Below are positions 12,154-23,374 of a stretch of 64,000 nucleotides of DNA, piece after piece. How positions within the stretch are numbered: the stretch's first letter is position 1; each line of letters opens with the position of its first letter. The position numbers and the translations under genes were made by a program. The DNA is from Cystobasidium ongulense (taxonomy: Eukaryota; Basidiomycota; Cystobasidiomycetes; Cystobasidiales; Cystobasidiaceae): assembly GCA_022835595.1 (NCBI GenBank), contig BQUP01000001.1, positions 1,674,001 through 1,738,000 of the forward strand, given 5' to 3'. Below the pieces are notes generated by a model. That model did no database searches and had not been told where the DNA came from. It saw only the letters and a program-made list of their open reading frames with translations.

Positions 12154-13497
12154 TCAAGCTTCGCCTGCCATCTTGGCTCTCTCCCTTGCCTTTTCTTGTC
12201 TTTCCTTCATCACCTTCCTGGAGTCTTCTATGGCTTCGTTGAGCTTGCCTTCCTTTGCCATTGCTACGAGAAGACCGTGCACCAGGCCAAGGTGATTATG
12301 CCGCCGCAAGGTATTCTCAAACTAGATTGAGGACGAGCGGAGTGATCAGCTCTACTAATCTAGATTGTCAGTCATGGCAAAGTACAGAAACTCACAGCCC
12401 ACCGCTCGCGCTTTGCAAGCTCTTCTTGTAAGCGAAGCTGAAGATCGTATAATTCGTGCTGCTTGTCTTGAGCTAGATTGGTAGCTGTATCACCTCCTGC
12501 AGCACTATCTTGTACTGCTTTGGCAGCTTCTATCTGTTTCTGAAGCACTCCAACCTGATCTGCACATATTGCCATCAAATTGAAGTTGATCTCGCTACCA
12601 CCATAACTAGCTATCCGCCTTTCAATGACTGCTTTTGCCGCATCAGTCCATGGTTCATCTTTTGGCAATTTTCCGTGTGATACTGGAGTACGCTTGAGTC
12701 CATCGAGTTCGTACAATTCGCCTTCAATGGGAATATATGCGATGAAATGGTAGGCATCTTCCTTTTCACGCTCGTCGTCTGGGTCGCGCGTGTGTTCGAA
12801 GGGATCTGATCTTGCGAAACTGTTGTGTGCTGTATAAGTACACAATCCAGAGTAAGCACTCATTCGACAAGCCGGCCTTTCTTCAATGGGCTTGATTCAC
12901 CTTCCCTGATCTTCTCCGACTGGCTTACGGCCCAGCCCCTACTCGTTGGATCCAGCGCTAAGCTGAAGCTCTTCAAAGTCTCCAGCTCAGATCCAAGCTG
13001 CACGTCCTCCTTATTGCCAGCAGCGTTCCCTGATATATTAAGAGTTGCCTGAAGGTATATTAAAGCATGACGCTCGGCTTAGCTTGCGACACGACTACGG
13101 CAGGACGTTACTTGACATCAGTGCCCACATTCATGATTGCCATCGTGGCGCATGCATTGTTGATGACCTGATGCGCAAAGTAGAAGTCTGTGTCTTCTTT
13201 CGCTGTGCCGGTTGCGACGCTGCCACCAGTCGCGCTGGGCGACTCGGATGTGTCGACATATTTGAACAGGAAGATCAGGGCATAGATAGGCTGAAGCGAT
13301 GCCAGCAGCGATGCGTCCAGAGAGTAGAGCTCGCTGACTTCTAGGCCTTTCACGCCCAATTCCGACAAAAGGGCCGTGAACTGGTGATGCACCGAGTAAG
13401 CCAGCGCTACGCGGATGCTAGAAGCGAGAACAACTCCAGAAGTGCAGCTCACAATGGCAGGATCCGACTCGGTTAATGACCAGCCCGCTTCACTCAT
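12154..13497 (-). CDS. UCH37/UCHL5-type ubiquitin C-terminal hydrolase (peptidase C12)
   Basis: Five exons (13497–13453, 13380–13129, 13048–12901, 12829–12396, 12321–12154) give about 348 residues. The enzyme cleaves ubiquitin from the C-terminal side. UCH37 orthologues act at the proteasome lid through ADRM1/Rpn13, and in some lineages at INO80. Visible hallmarks are WSLTESDP near the N-terminus, LGVKGLEV, YALIFLFKY, the catalytic segment AHQVINNACATMA (oxyanion Gln ~86, Cys ~92), AHNSFARSDPFEH, the catalytic His in AYHFIAYIP (~176) and Asp in ELDG (~191). The C-terminal tail FENTLRRHNHLGLVHGLL plus a L/A/K/E-rich helix is the UCH37-like domain, which separates it from short UCH-L1/L3 enzymes. 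The start at MSEAGWSLTESDP matches the family. The length is normal. Confidence 0.94.
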
Positions 13498-13848
13498 CTT
13501 GACTGGCTGCTTGATTGTATCTTCGTTGTTGTTTGCTGTTAAAGCAGAGAATACCGACTTCTCGGTCAAGTGCCATGTTCACCAAGGTGCAAGTGGCGAC
13601 AGCTATGACCATAATCTCTTCAGAAAGCAATTGCGATATAGAGTTGTATACACATCAGCTTCGCTGTACGCCACGCAATAATGAAGTAGCCTAATTCTAT
13701 TCTTCCCGAGCTGCAATACGCACTGCACAAACGTGACACGCAATCTAGAAGTTTACACACCGTCACCGCAATTCCATTCAACCTTTCAACAGTGGCAGAC
13801 TACACTGACGCTCTGCACAATACACCGGAATCAATATTCCTGCTTCTC
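13498..13848. other. short intergenic region
   Basis: About 350 bases hold the UCH37 promoter and the 3' end of the SNF2-family gene. I see no further feature. Confidence 0.5.
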
Positions 13849-16800
13849 CTAATCATCCTCGTCATCATCATCGTCTTCTTCGTCATCATCCGAATTGATC
13901 GCATTGACTCGCGGAGGAGGCTGGTATGGCTGCTGCATTGGATATGTCTGTTGTTGCTGATACCCATATGGCGCTGGTGCTTGCTGGACGTAAGACGGTG
14001 GGGGCGGTGCAAGATGGCTGTTTCGACCCGTGATTTCGGCGACTTTGGCATCAAAAGCTTTCTCCATAGTCAAGGTATCCTTGTAGACGATGGAAGCGTC
14101 GTCGTTGAAGATCTTGGCATTGCTGAACATAAGCTTAAAGTCTGCAATAAAGTCGTCCAAGGTGTTATCTGTATTTAATAGTAAACGATCAACCACGCGT
14201 CAGAAACCTTCCACGTAGAATCGACGCAGCCTGAAAACCACTCACATTGGTATTTGTCTATCTTCTTTTTGATCTCGTTCATGCAAATAGGTCTCGGTAT
14301 CATAATGTCTGCAAGAGCGAAGCAACCGTTAGAACTATAATGCACATAGGCACATGGCAAGGGCGCCTACAGTATTCAGGATAATCCTTCTTCGAGGGCA
14401 ATTTGTAGAAGAGACCACAGCATTGATGGCCTTCTTCCTCATTATCCACGTCTTCAATCGTCTCGTAGATGCTTTCCATCGTCTGCTTGAGCCTCTGCAG
14501 CTCCGGGTCATCAACAGCGGCACCTTTGCCGGTCTTGCGTCTTTTAGCAGCCATAGGTGCTTTGCCTCCGAATTCGCCGCTTGTAGAACCAGTATCCATC
14601 GAAGTGGCCCGACTTGCATTCTGAACCAGTCTCTTGCGTTTCTTATCAAGGGGTCCAGGCGAGCCGGCTTCAGAATCCTCAAAGTCGCCGCTCGCACTGT
14701 TGCCTCGCGTCCTAGGATCTGATGTCGACATTCCATCGTCATCAAGGATGCTGTAATTATTGCTGAATCTCGTCTTGCGGTTCTTGTCGATGACATCCTT
14801 GATGTCAATATTATCCTCTATTGCCTGCGTCCATTGTTCTTCCGTAAGACCGTCATCGTAGTGAATGACATTCTTCTTTCTGGGTTGATCAAGGATCTCG
14901 TCGACGATAGGTGCAAAGTCGTGTTCCATATGATAGACCTCTGGTAATTCCGCATCCGTAATAAGACGTTCCCTCAGCGGGCCATGGTTGCCTTGTCGAA
15001 TCCATTCCTGTTCCTCTTGCTGATGTCGTTGAATGTCCATCTGCGTGAAGATTTCGACTTCCTGCTCTGAGCGCGAAAGGATCTCGTTGATCTCATCATC
15101 ACCCAGATCGGCGGTATCATCTTCCTCATCCTCATTCGCTTCCAGGAGACCTCGAAGGAACTCCTCTCGCTCAGATGCTGAAGACTTGTTGTCGAAACGA
15201 CCACCTTGAATGACCTTCTTATCAATCTCAAGCTTTTGTCTAGCCCTTTCAAGAATCTGCTCTTCAACACTCTTTTCCGTTACCAATCGGAAGATTCGTA
15301 CTTCTTTCTTTTGGCCGATACGATGCGCACGATCTTGAGCCTGAAGATCCTGATGGGGATTCCAGTCCGAGTCGTAAATGATGACTGTGTCAGCGACTTG
15401 TAGATTAAGACCTAGACCACCGGCACGTGTAGACAAAAGGAAGATAGGGATGGTCGATTGAGGATGGTTAAATTGGGCTAGCATCTCTCCTCGCTCGTCT
15501 GGCTTTGTGGAACCATCTAAGCGGAGGAAGGTTGTATGTCTATAACGAAGATAATCTTCCATGATATCTAGAAGGCAGCCGACTTAGTAACGTACACTCG
15601 GCAGAGCGTGGTATAGGAAGGAACGTGGTACTCACTCATAATTTCAGTCATCTGGAAGAACATAAGGATTCGATGACCCGTCGCGAACAGTTTCGGTAGG
15701 ATACGGTCAAGCAATTCAAACTTTCCGGCAACTCGGAAGAGAAGATCGTTCGTCATGTGATGTGGATTGAGTAGATCTTCGACTTGCGGGAATACAAAAG
15801 GATGATTGCAAATCTTTCGCAGCTGCATGATGGTATTCTGGAGACCTTTCATGCCAGCCTTGTTGGAGCCGCTGGATTTGCCACCGTCGGCATGCGTGAT
15901 GAGCATTCCGTTCTCCTTCATCTGCTTGTAGAGCTTGAGCTGCAGCGCAGACATCTTGCATCTGATGAGACGTTCGACTTTGTCTGGCAGTTCGGACTCG
16001 ACATCCTTCTTTAGTCGACGAAGAAGGAAAGGTCGAAGAACCTTATGCAAACGACGAATAATTAGTAGAGCCTCTTCTTCGTTCAAGTCGATCTTGTCTT
16101 GTGTTCCCGTTCCAGCAAAAGGTGTATTGAACCACTCATCAAACGATTTTTGCGAGTTGAAGACCTTTGGAAGGACAAAGTTGAGCAGAGCCCAAAGTTC
16201 GGGTAGATTATTTTGGAGTGGAGTACCAGTAAGGATAAGGCGATATCGACTATTGTAGTATTGAGTCAAAGTCTGAGAAAGTTTCGAATTCGAATTTTTC
16301 ATTCTGTGTCCTTCGTCGATGATCATATGAACCCATTTGTAACGGCATAAGAAAGGTCGATCTTTGATGATATACTCGTAGGTTGTAAGGCAAACTTGGA
16401 AGCCTTGCATTTTCATCTGGTTTTGCACGGCTTTACGGACTGTTGGAGTGCCTTTGTAAGTGACAACATTTACTGTTGGCGCCCACTTCTCGAACTCGAG
16501 CATCCAATTTGGCAGTGTAGACAGAGGAACGATGCACAAGTAAGGGCCAGGTTGTTTCTTTGTTTCGATGAGATATGTAATGAGAGAGATCGTCTGAATC
16601 GTCTTTCCGAGACCCTGTATCACGACAAGATAGGCAGGAGTCAGCTTGATCAAAGCGCTAAACGGAACGGCGGCTTACCATCTCATCTGCGAGAATACCG
16701 TTCAAGCGATTGTTGTACAGACTGATCATCCATTGCAAGCCCTTAATCTGATACTCTTTGAGTGTACCACCTGTAAGCATAGCAGGCTGTTTCGAAACAG

Positions 16801-19168
16801 TCTCTTTGATGCGATGAGCAACACCGTAGTAATCGACCTTGTTGCTTTCTGCAGCTTCCTCCTGGAAAACAGGAGCAGCACCGAATTGCGCTTCTCCTTC
16901 TTCCACTTTCGCGTCGATGTCATCCTCACGCTGATTGTCGACAGCCATTGGATCTTTATCTGATGCGCTTTCTTGCTGAGCAACGACGGCTTGAGCCAAT
17001 GAATCGAGGAAAGAGTCTGTTTGTCTAAGTAAATGCGTGATACGTGTATCTTTTGCAGTGTCGATGAGTTTAAGGTAGGCCTCCTCATCGTTATTTCTGA
17101 GAGCTTTAAGACGCTCTTTACTGATCCTTTCCACACGTTTCTGTTCCTCTTTCTCAGCTTCAATATGCCACCGCATGATATTCCGGCCCAATCTGATGTG
17201 ACGTTGTCTGTGAGCTTGATGAGCTTCTTCGAGTGCACGACCATGCTTCGCAATAGCAAGCAGTTGATCAAGATGTTTTTGCTTCGCTCTATTTTCACGG
17301 TCAATCTTTTGCTGTCGCTCAAGCTGGTCTACTATCCGAGCGTCTTTCAAGGTAATCTTGCGTTGAGCGCGGTATGCGGTACGGTCTGCAACGAGGTTGA
17401 GAGAAACGGCCTGATTTAGGCCACGGACGACATCTTCCCTTAATTGTCTTTGCCGTTGAAGGAGGTTCAAGCTTTTAAGCTCTATTATAGCCTTAAGTTT
17501 CTGGCTTGCCAAGAGCGCTTTCTTTCCTGCGTCCGACAGCTTCTCCAGTGCGTCCACATCGACAGGCTCACTGCCATCTCCAAGGAGAGAAGGTAGGCTT
17601 TCAAGTTCTTGCCTCCGCTGTGCAATACGCGCTTCGATGAATCTGTTTCTCTCTTGCTGGAGCGTGTAGGCATCAAGACCGTAAGGAAGCAGGGAAGGCA
17701 GAGAGGGAGCGGTCCGGTTGCCGTCTTGTTGATGCTGTTGAGCAGCCGAGCGCAAGGCAGCAAGAACGGCTCGAGGGTTCCTGTATGCGTTATACGGAGC
17801 GATGATGGTATCTGGCACTTCCTCAATCTCGATTTCCGGTTCTGGCTCCGGTTCCTGCATCTGTTGCTGCGGTTGCACTGGATGTTGAGACTGTTCTCTC
17901 TGTACTTCAGGGGTATGTACGACTGGAGCATTGAGCTGTTGAAAGGCGTTTGCAGGACTTTCCATCTTTTCCGGTGAATCTCGAATTAATTTTGCTGAAC
18001 TCGGGCCAGCTACCCCTGGACTACCAGCTGCATCCGGCCCAGCAGAAGGCGAAGGTGCAGATTGACTGCCGTTACTGAAAATAACAGCCGCTACAGGTGC
18101 TGGAATGGACAGTCCCTTCTGCAAGAAGCGTAGAGCATAAATCTGAGCTTTGAATGCTGCCATTTGCTGCGGCGTCAATAACGCATGATGGGGCGTGCCA
18201 TTTTGCCATTGTCCTACTTGCTGCAGGTCATCGTTCGCACCATCGGCAATTTGTATTGGACCCTGACTTGCTGACAGAGGCCGCCCATCTCTGTGTCCGT
18301 TTTGCATTGCTCCGTTCATTGGACCAGGTTGGCCTACCACGCCGTTAGCTGAATTAAAGTCACATTGTCAGCCTAGAGCCATACTTGGATTGGACAAAGA
18401 CGAGGTCCTCACGCATTCCAGACTGCTGTACAGGTGGCACGGGCATTTGCATTTGTTGTTGCGCTGGCGCTGAAGCAGTAGGTTGCGGCATGCCGTTTAT
18501 CATAGCCTGGGGTGTTCCCTGCTGTTGCCGAGAAGGTTCTTGGAAGCCAGGCATACCAGGCTGCAAGGATTGAGACTGAGGCTGATGTTGTTGATATTGC
18601 AATTGCATGTGCTTCATCTTGGCCATTTGTCGCTGTATAGTGTTGAAGGTGTGCGCGATGCTACTTAGCTCGTGCGAGGTTCGTTCAGTGAAGCCTTGTT
18701 GGCGTAATTGAGCCATGCGCTGTAGGAGGGGAGAGGGAATAAGAAGACAATCAGCATGCATTTTACTTCGTATGCTATAGTAGAGGTAGTCCAGTTCAGC
18801 CTCGCTCCATCTTCTGACTTCCTTGCCGAAGCGAGAAAGTGCTGACAGAACCACCTCCAATACAAAGTTACGCGTACCATGCTCATCTGACCAAGTTGCT
18901 CTCTGTTAAAGTTGGGCGGCAAGGCAGCGTTGAGAGCAGCATGCTGTTGCTGTTGCTGTTGCTGGAGGTGTTGCTGTTGCTGCAACTCAGCAGGATTGCC
19001 AGGAGCTGGCGATGTGCCGTTCATTATCTGCACGCCTGGGAACGATGCTGATGACGGGCCAGCTTGAGGGTGCTGCTGCTGTTGCTGTTGATGATAAGCC
19101 TGCATAGCTTGCTGTTGCTGCTGTGCGTATGCTGGATTGACCGCCGGTGCTGGTGAAGCTGAAGCCAT
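13849..19168 (-). CDS. STH1: SNF2-family chromatin remodelling ATPase (STH1/SNF2)
   Basis: Seven exons (19168–18878, 18719–18413, 18348–16679, 16614–15636, 15567–14371, 14308–14246, 14168–13849) give about 1608 residues. This is the motor of the RSC or SWI/SNF nucleosome remodeller in the nucleus. In order: a Gln-rich N-terminus; a QLQ segment ([20 protein letters not shown]); an HSA/post-HSA region ([13 protein letters not shown] … [19 protein letters not shown]); the ATPase with LADEM and GLGKTIQT split by an intron, DEGH ([10 protein letters not shown]), LTGTPLQNN and [19 protein letters not shown]; a SnAC-like segment ([10 protein letters not shown]); and a C-terminal bromodomain ([11 protein letters not shown] … [10 protein letters not shown]) ending in an acidic tail. 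The basidiomycete-style single gene could serve both complexes, and I cannot say which. The intron at 18720–18877 is longer than the rest and least certain. Confidence 0.95.
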
Positions 19169-19655
19169 GATGGCTTTAGCTGATTATTCGTCTCTGGTCC
19201 TGCAACTGCGCGCAGTCCACGATAGACGGTCTCGCACACCAGCGATGCCTCTGGTGACTAGATTGACAGCCGACTGTTTTGACAGCTCAAAGCACGCGTC
19301 TCTTGATGATTAGATTGAATCGACTGCCTTGAACGGCGTGTCCTGCGTCGTGCTGAGATGATTGGTCCGCCTCGACCTGGCGACTGCGCCTGACTGAGAG
19401 CGCGAGCAGCACACGCGGACTGCTGCTGCTGCCTCGCTCCAGGTGTTCTGCGCTTGTCTGCGCGTCGTCGGCCGTCGTCTTGCTTCTCAATCTCGACGCT
19501 GCCCTCCAACTTGGTCGAATTGGTGCGAGTTTCGCCTGTTAACAAATCCGATCATTCGAGCAACAGCGAGCGCAAGTGGCAATAACACAAGTATTTGCGA
19601 AACATGCTTGGATTTCACTGTTTACACTGGTGGTATGCTCCTTGCCCATCCTGGT
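19169..19655. other. intergenic region upstream of the SNF2-family gene
   Basis: About 490 bases hold the promoter of the remodeller and the 3' flank of the next gene. The short frames seen here have no domain support. Confidence 0.5.
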
Positions 19656-21125
19656 TCATACACTTCCGTCAAGAACCTTTCTAGCCTCGGTTGAACCCAA
19701 AGAAGGATGACCTGACCGATTATATCGGCAAGACACATAATACATAGTACGAGTAGCATACTTGCGTGCTCCTATGGTCTGCTGCTCCTCCCAGTCACTG
19801 CTGTCTTTCTCGTTCCCAGGACTCCTGCTGTCCCTGGCGAGAAGTTGAGCGTCTCGGATATTGACTGCCAGCGATAATGCCTGTTGCAAGAACTCGTCCT
19901 TAACTTGCTCGATACCTATGCCGTACCGTGTCAAGGAGGTGTCTAGTATATCCAGCACTCCTCGCAAAACAAGCCATGGCGTCTCTTTGTACGGATACCG
20001 CGCGACGAAATCCATCGCAAAGTTCCGAGCCATCCCCAGCAATCTCTCAGCCAGGCCGTTGTAGCTACTTTGAGCAGCTAGCGTGAGGATATCGAGTAAG
20101 TGGACGGCGGAAGTATGGTCTCCTAGATGTGTAGACAAATGGTGCTCCATTGCTTCGTATTCTTGGGTGAGTATGGGAGAATTATTCTTCTCGGTATGTA
20201 GTTTTGCATTATCGCTTTGGGAGTGCCTCGACCAGGAAAGTAGCTGGCCCTTGATTATCCAATATCGATATGCCCAAGCTTGGTAATTGCGAGGATACCG
20301 CTCGGCGCATGTATTGATGAGGTCGAGCTCGTGCTGCAGCTCACTGGTAGGCAGCGGGATTGGGTCAATGCGGTAGATCTTCTTGCCCAAACTATATCTA
20401 TTCAGATGTCTATTATGACCACTTGTAACACTTTCATGCTGTTCTGATTCGTATCTAAGGGCGTAAAGCCATTTCCGATGATGCCATAGTGTACCCATCT
20501 TTGCATTCGCTGCGATGCCAAGAGTAAGCTTTGTAAAGTTGAGCTCAGCTTGGACAAGGTCAAGTGTTCTCTTTTGAGAGGTGCTATTTGCGATGTGACG
20601 TAGAAGTAGTCTCTTGCGTAAGTTTAGCGCTTTCGTATGTTCTGGGTTCTGCAGGATTATGCATTTGGTGAGGTCGTCCAGTAGCTCGAAACCGTTCTCG
20701 TGTATAGCTTCCATCCCTTCCACATCTTTATGCGAGTCTTTATTGGCTTGGTGTGGCTTGAGCGCCTGGAGGTTATCTCTTGGGTAGTCTAACAGCACTT
20801 TTATGGCGTAACCGAAGAGAGCGTATAACGGTTTCTGAGGAATGACCAGCTTGTCCCCTTCGAAGAGGGTAAATGGCCGTATCGAAGACCTGGACAAGCT
20901 CTTAGATACCTGATAGGATGTAGAGGCTGTTGCATCGTGCTCCTGCTCAGTGTCTTCAGGAAGTATGTACGGAGACACGGCTATTTCAGATCTATCAATA
21001 TCCAACGGTGTGAATGGTACAGTGGAAAGTAAGAGATGACATGGGAAGACATACAAGTTGACAGTTCTCAATAGGTCAGCTATCGTTTCGAATAGGCTCT
21101 TCGGCGTATTTGAATCGTTTGCCAT
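19656..21125 (-). CDS. PTAR1-like protein prenyltransferase alpha-repeat protein
   Basis: A single open frame of 489 residues starts at ATG 21125. It carries prenyltransferase alpha-type repeats, seen as paired helices with Trp: GTLWHHRKWLYALRYE, then CAERYPRNYQAWAYRYWII, and HLGDHTSAVHLLDILTLAA near the end. Farther upstream, CIILQNPEHTKALNLRKRLL is another repeat. The spacing and the final HxxDHT block resemble human PTAR1, an alpha-like subunit that pairs with RABGGTB to geranylgeranylate the SNARE Ykt6, more than BET4 or RAM2, which are shorter and more regular. The function is therefore assigned by resemblance only. No intron is needed. The coding region ends 487 bases from the remodeller start and both are on the minus strand. 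Confidence 0.78.
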   Translation of the reverse strand: MANDSNTPKSLFETIADLLRTVNLYVFPCHLLLSTVPFTPLDIDRSEIAVSPYILPEDTEQEHDATASTSYQVSKSLSRSSIRPFTLFEGDKLVIPQKPLYALFGYAIKVLLDYPRDNLQALKPHQANKDSHKDVEGMEAIHENGFELLDDLTKCIILQNPEHTKALNLRKRLLLRHIANSTSQKRTLDLVQAELNFTKLTLGIAANAKMGTLWHHRKWLYALRYESEQHESVTSGHNRHLNRYSLGKKIYRIDPIPLPTSELQHELDLINTCAERYPRNYQAWAYRYWIIKGQLLSWSRHSQSDNAKLHTEKNNSPILTQEYEAMEHHLSTHLGDHTSAVHLLDILTLAAQSSYNGLAERLLGMARNFAMDFVARYPYKETPWLVLRGVLDILDTSLTRYGIGIEQVKDEFLQQALSLAVNIRDAQLLARDSRSPGNEKDSSDWEEQQTIGARKYATRTMYYVSCRYNRSGHPSLGSTEARKVLDGSV

Positions 21126-21372
21126 GCTTCAAAGTGGCGGTCATACAGCGTCTTCTAGGAGAACTGCATGGCGAGTCCTGGACTGGCGGTCTGCGAATAC
21201 CAGCTGGTGTATAGTGGTCCTAGTCCAGCACATGCGAATGATTGAAGGGAAAGAAAGCAGCCTTTCCAGTCGATCAGCCTCGCATCATTCATGCTGCAGA
21301 GAGACTTTGCTCTTTCTCGTCTTTGCCAACAGCGAAAGTTCAGTCGCCGAATAACATACACGCATCTTCATA

Positions 21373-22875
21373 ATGGCTACGCCGCACGCTCACAGGTGAG
21401 CGCTCGCTTTGGTGTCTGTTTCCCGGCAGTCCAGCTGCTGTCATGTCAAATCACCCGCGCAAAAAGCAAGAGACGGCATAGTGCAGAGGGACGTGCAATT
21501 GGCAGGATGCGAGGATGGCAGCTGCATGTTGCTGAAAGCAGACAGATTCAGTGATGATGAGACACACAAGCTGACGTCTTGCATTGGCCATTACCGCCGC
21601 TCCACTCCTGCACGCAGCCCTACACCACCAGTGCTGTACCAATTCAAGACAGCAGACGAGGTCTCGGTCTCCCTTGCAGACTTTGTAATCTCAGCACAGA
21701 ACGATGCTGTAGCTAAACGAGGAGCATTCAAGCTCGCCATCTCGGGTGGTTCGCTTGCTGCGACTCTGGCAAAGCACCTCGTGGACAACGACAAGGTCCA
21801 GTGGAGCAAATGGTGAGGCGGAGGAAGCACTGGACATATTGAGCTCTAGATAGGACATATACTGACCATAGTCTCGTAACGTTATACCCAATGGAATTCA
21901 AATAACACAGGGAAGTCTTCTTCGCAGACGAAAGGCTCGTTCCTCTGGACCATGAAGACTCAAACTTCCGCCTCAACGATGAGAAGCTCTTCTCAAAGGT
22001 CCCCATTCCACGCGAGAACATCCACACCATCAACACAGACCTCCTCAATGATCCTGAAGAGGTTGCAGAGTGAGTTCCATCCTCTCCATGCTCCGTCTGC
22101 CTTTGCTCGCCCGCCCGCACGCTTCAATCGCCGCATTCAGCCTGCAAGCTTATCGCGAGGGCATGAGAACATGAAGGCGGCTTTCAGCTTTGCGGGATAC
22201 ACCGCAGCAAGACAGGCGGAGCAGAGCGAATTCAATGATGGCAGCATGTACTGACTGTTGTCCTCATTCCAAACCTTCACCTGTGCTCCTCAATCTGCAA
22301 TTCACTGCGATCGCTCGGCCCGCGCTCATTTCTATCACAATTCTACCTTTCTTGGCTGCTATTTCATCAACAGGGACTACGAACAACAACTCATCTCTTC
22401 TTTCGCCGGCAAGAACGCAGTCGCTTTCCCAAGATTCGACCTTGTCCTCTTAGGAATGGGACCCGATGGACACACGTGCTCCCTTTTCCCAGGTCACCCA
22501 CTGATACATGAAGAACTCCGCTGGATAGCATGGCTAGATGATTCACCTAAACCACCTGCAAAACGTATTACTTTGACATATCCTGTGCTTGCGCATGCTT
22601 ACCGAGCAGCTTTCGTAATCACCGGAGAGGGAAAGAAGGAGATCCTAAGCCAAGCCTTAGATGGTCATGAGCCACCTCTACCTGCGTCCCTTGTGAGACC
22701 AGTCGCGCCGGGCGAGGTATTCTGGTTCGCAGATGAAGCAGCGGTAAGTTTCGAGTAGTCATACTACACTTCGGTGATCACACTTTCATTTGTCAACGTG
22801 ACTGACCATGACTCAAACACTTTAATTCGGTAGACATCGCAAACAAAGTATGAACCCAAGCCTTTTCATCTCTGA
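21373..22875 (+). CDS. 6-phosphogluconolactonase
   Basis: Five exons (21373–21395, 21618–21812, 21911–22069, 22374–22743, 22834–22875) give about 262 residues. The enzyme hydrolyses 6-phosphogluconolactone in the cytosolic oxidative pentose phosphate pathway, supplying NADPH. Signatures are [15 protein letters not shown] (sugar-phosphate loop), [17 protein letters not shown], and [20 protein letters not shown] with the conserved GPDGHT catalytic block. RITLTYPVL and [11 protein letters not shown] follow. The first exon encodes only MATPHAH plus two bases, and the start follows from that ATG joining in phase to [10 protein letters not shown]. Introns 1 (222 bases) and 3 (304 bases) are long for this segment. 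The gene is divergent from the PTAR1-like gene, with 247 bases between them. Confidence 0.94.
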
Positions 22876-23374
22876 ACACCATATAGATATACCAAAGCAG
22901 GAAAGTGATGGGAATAGGAACGATGTTAGTCCTTCAGATGTAGAACACTCCTCTCGCGAGCAAGGCAAGAATCGACGTATTGTTTCCAAGCTTTAGTATC
23001 AGCAATTTCTATTAAACTTTGAAACACGGCAAAGTCTGATTCTTCTAACTAGGGCTGTGCCTACATGACATTCTGCTTTGTCCATATATGGCTAATTTGC
23101 GCAGCTTGAGCTCCAGGCCCTACTGATGAACTGTATTACGAGCAGCGATATATTGTGGAAGAAGTGGAGATCGAAAAACGGATAGGGAGGGACACATCGG
23201 ATAAGAGCATTGAGGTACACAGACGAATTAATTCCGAGGAATGGTCGGTATCATTTTCTCTAATTTTGAACTAAAACGGACGAACAGACAGAAGGGAATC
23301 GGTGAATACCCTTGGCTAGCTGAAGGCCAGTGTATTAGAAACTCGAAGTTCATGGCTCAAGAGGGATAACGGAT
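22876..23374. other. convergent intergenic region
   Basis: About 500 AT-leaning bases separate the 3' ends of the lactonase (+) and the DPBB gene (−). No gene, repeat or hairpin stands out. Confidence 0.5.

Noticed and set aside
18720-18877. Extra coding exon inside this SNF2-gene intron
   Set aside because: The segment is open in one frame, but removing the whole interval joins QLGQMSM to RMAQLRQQG in phase, and shorter introns here would be under 40 bases or break the frame.
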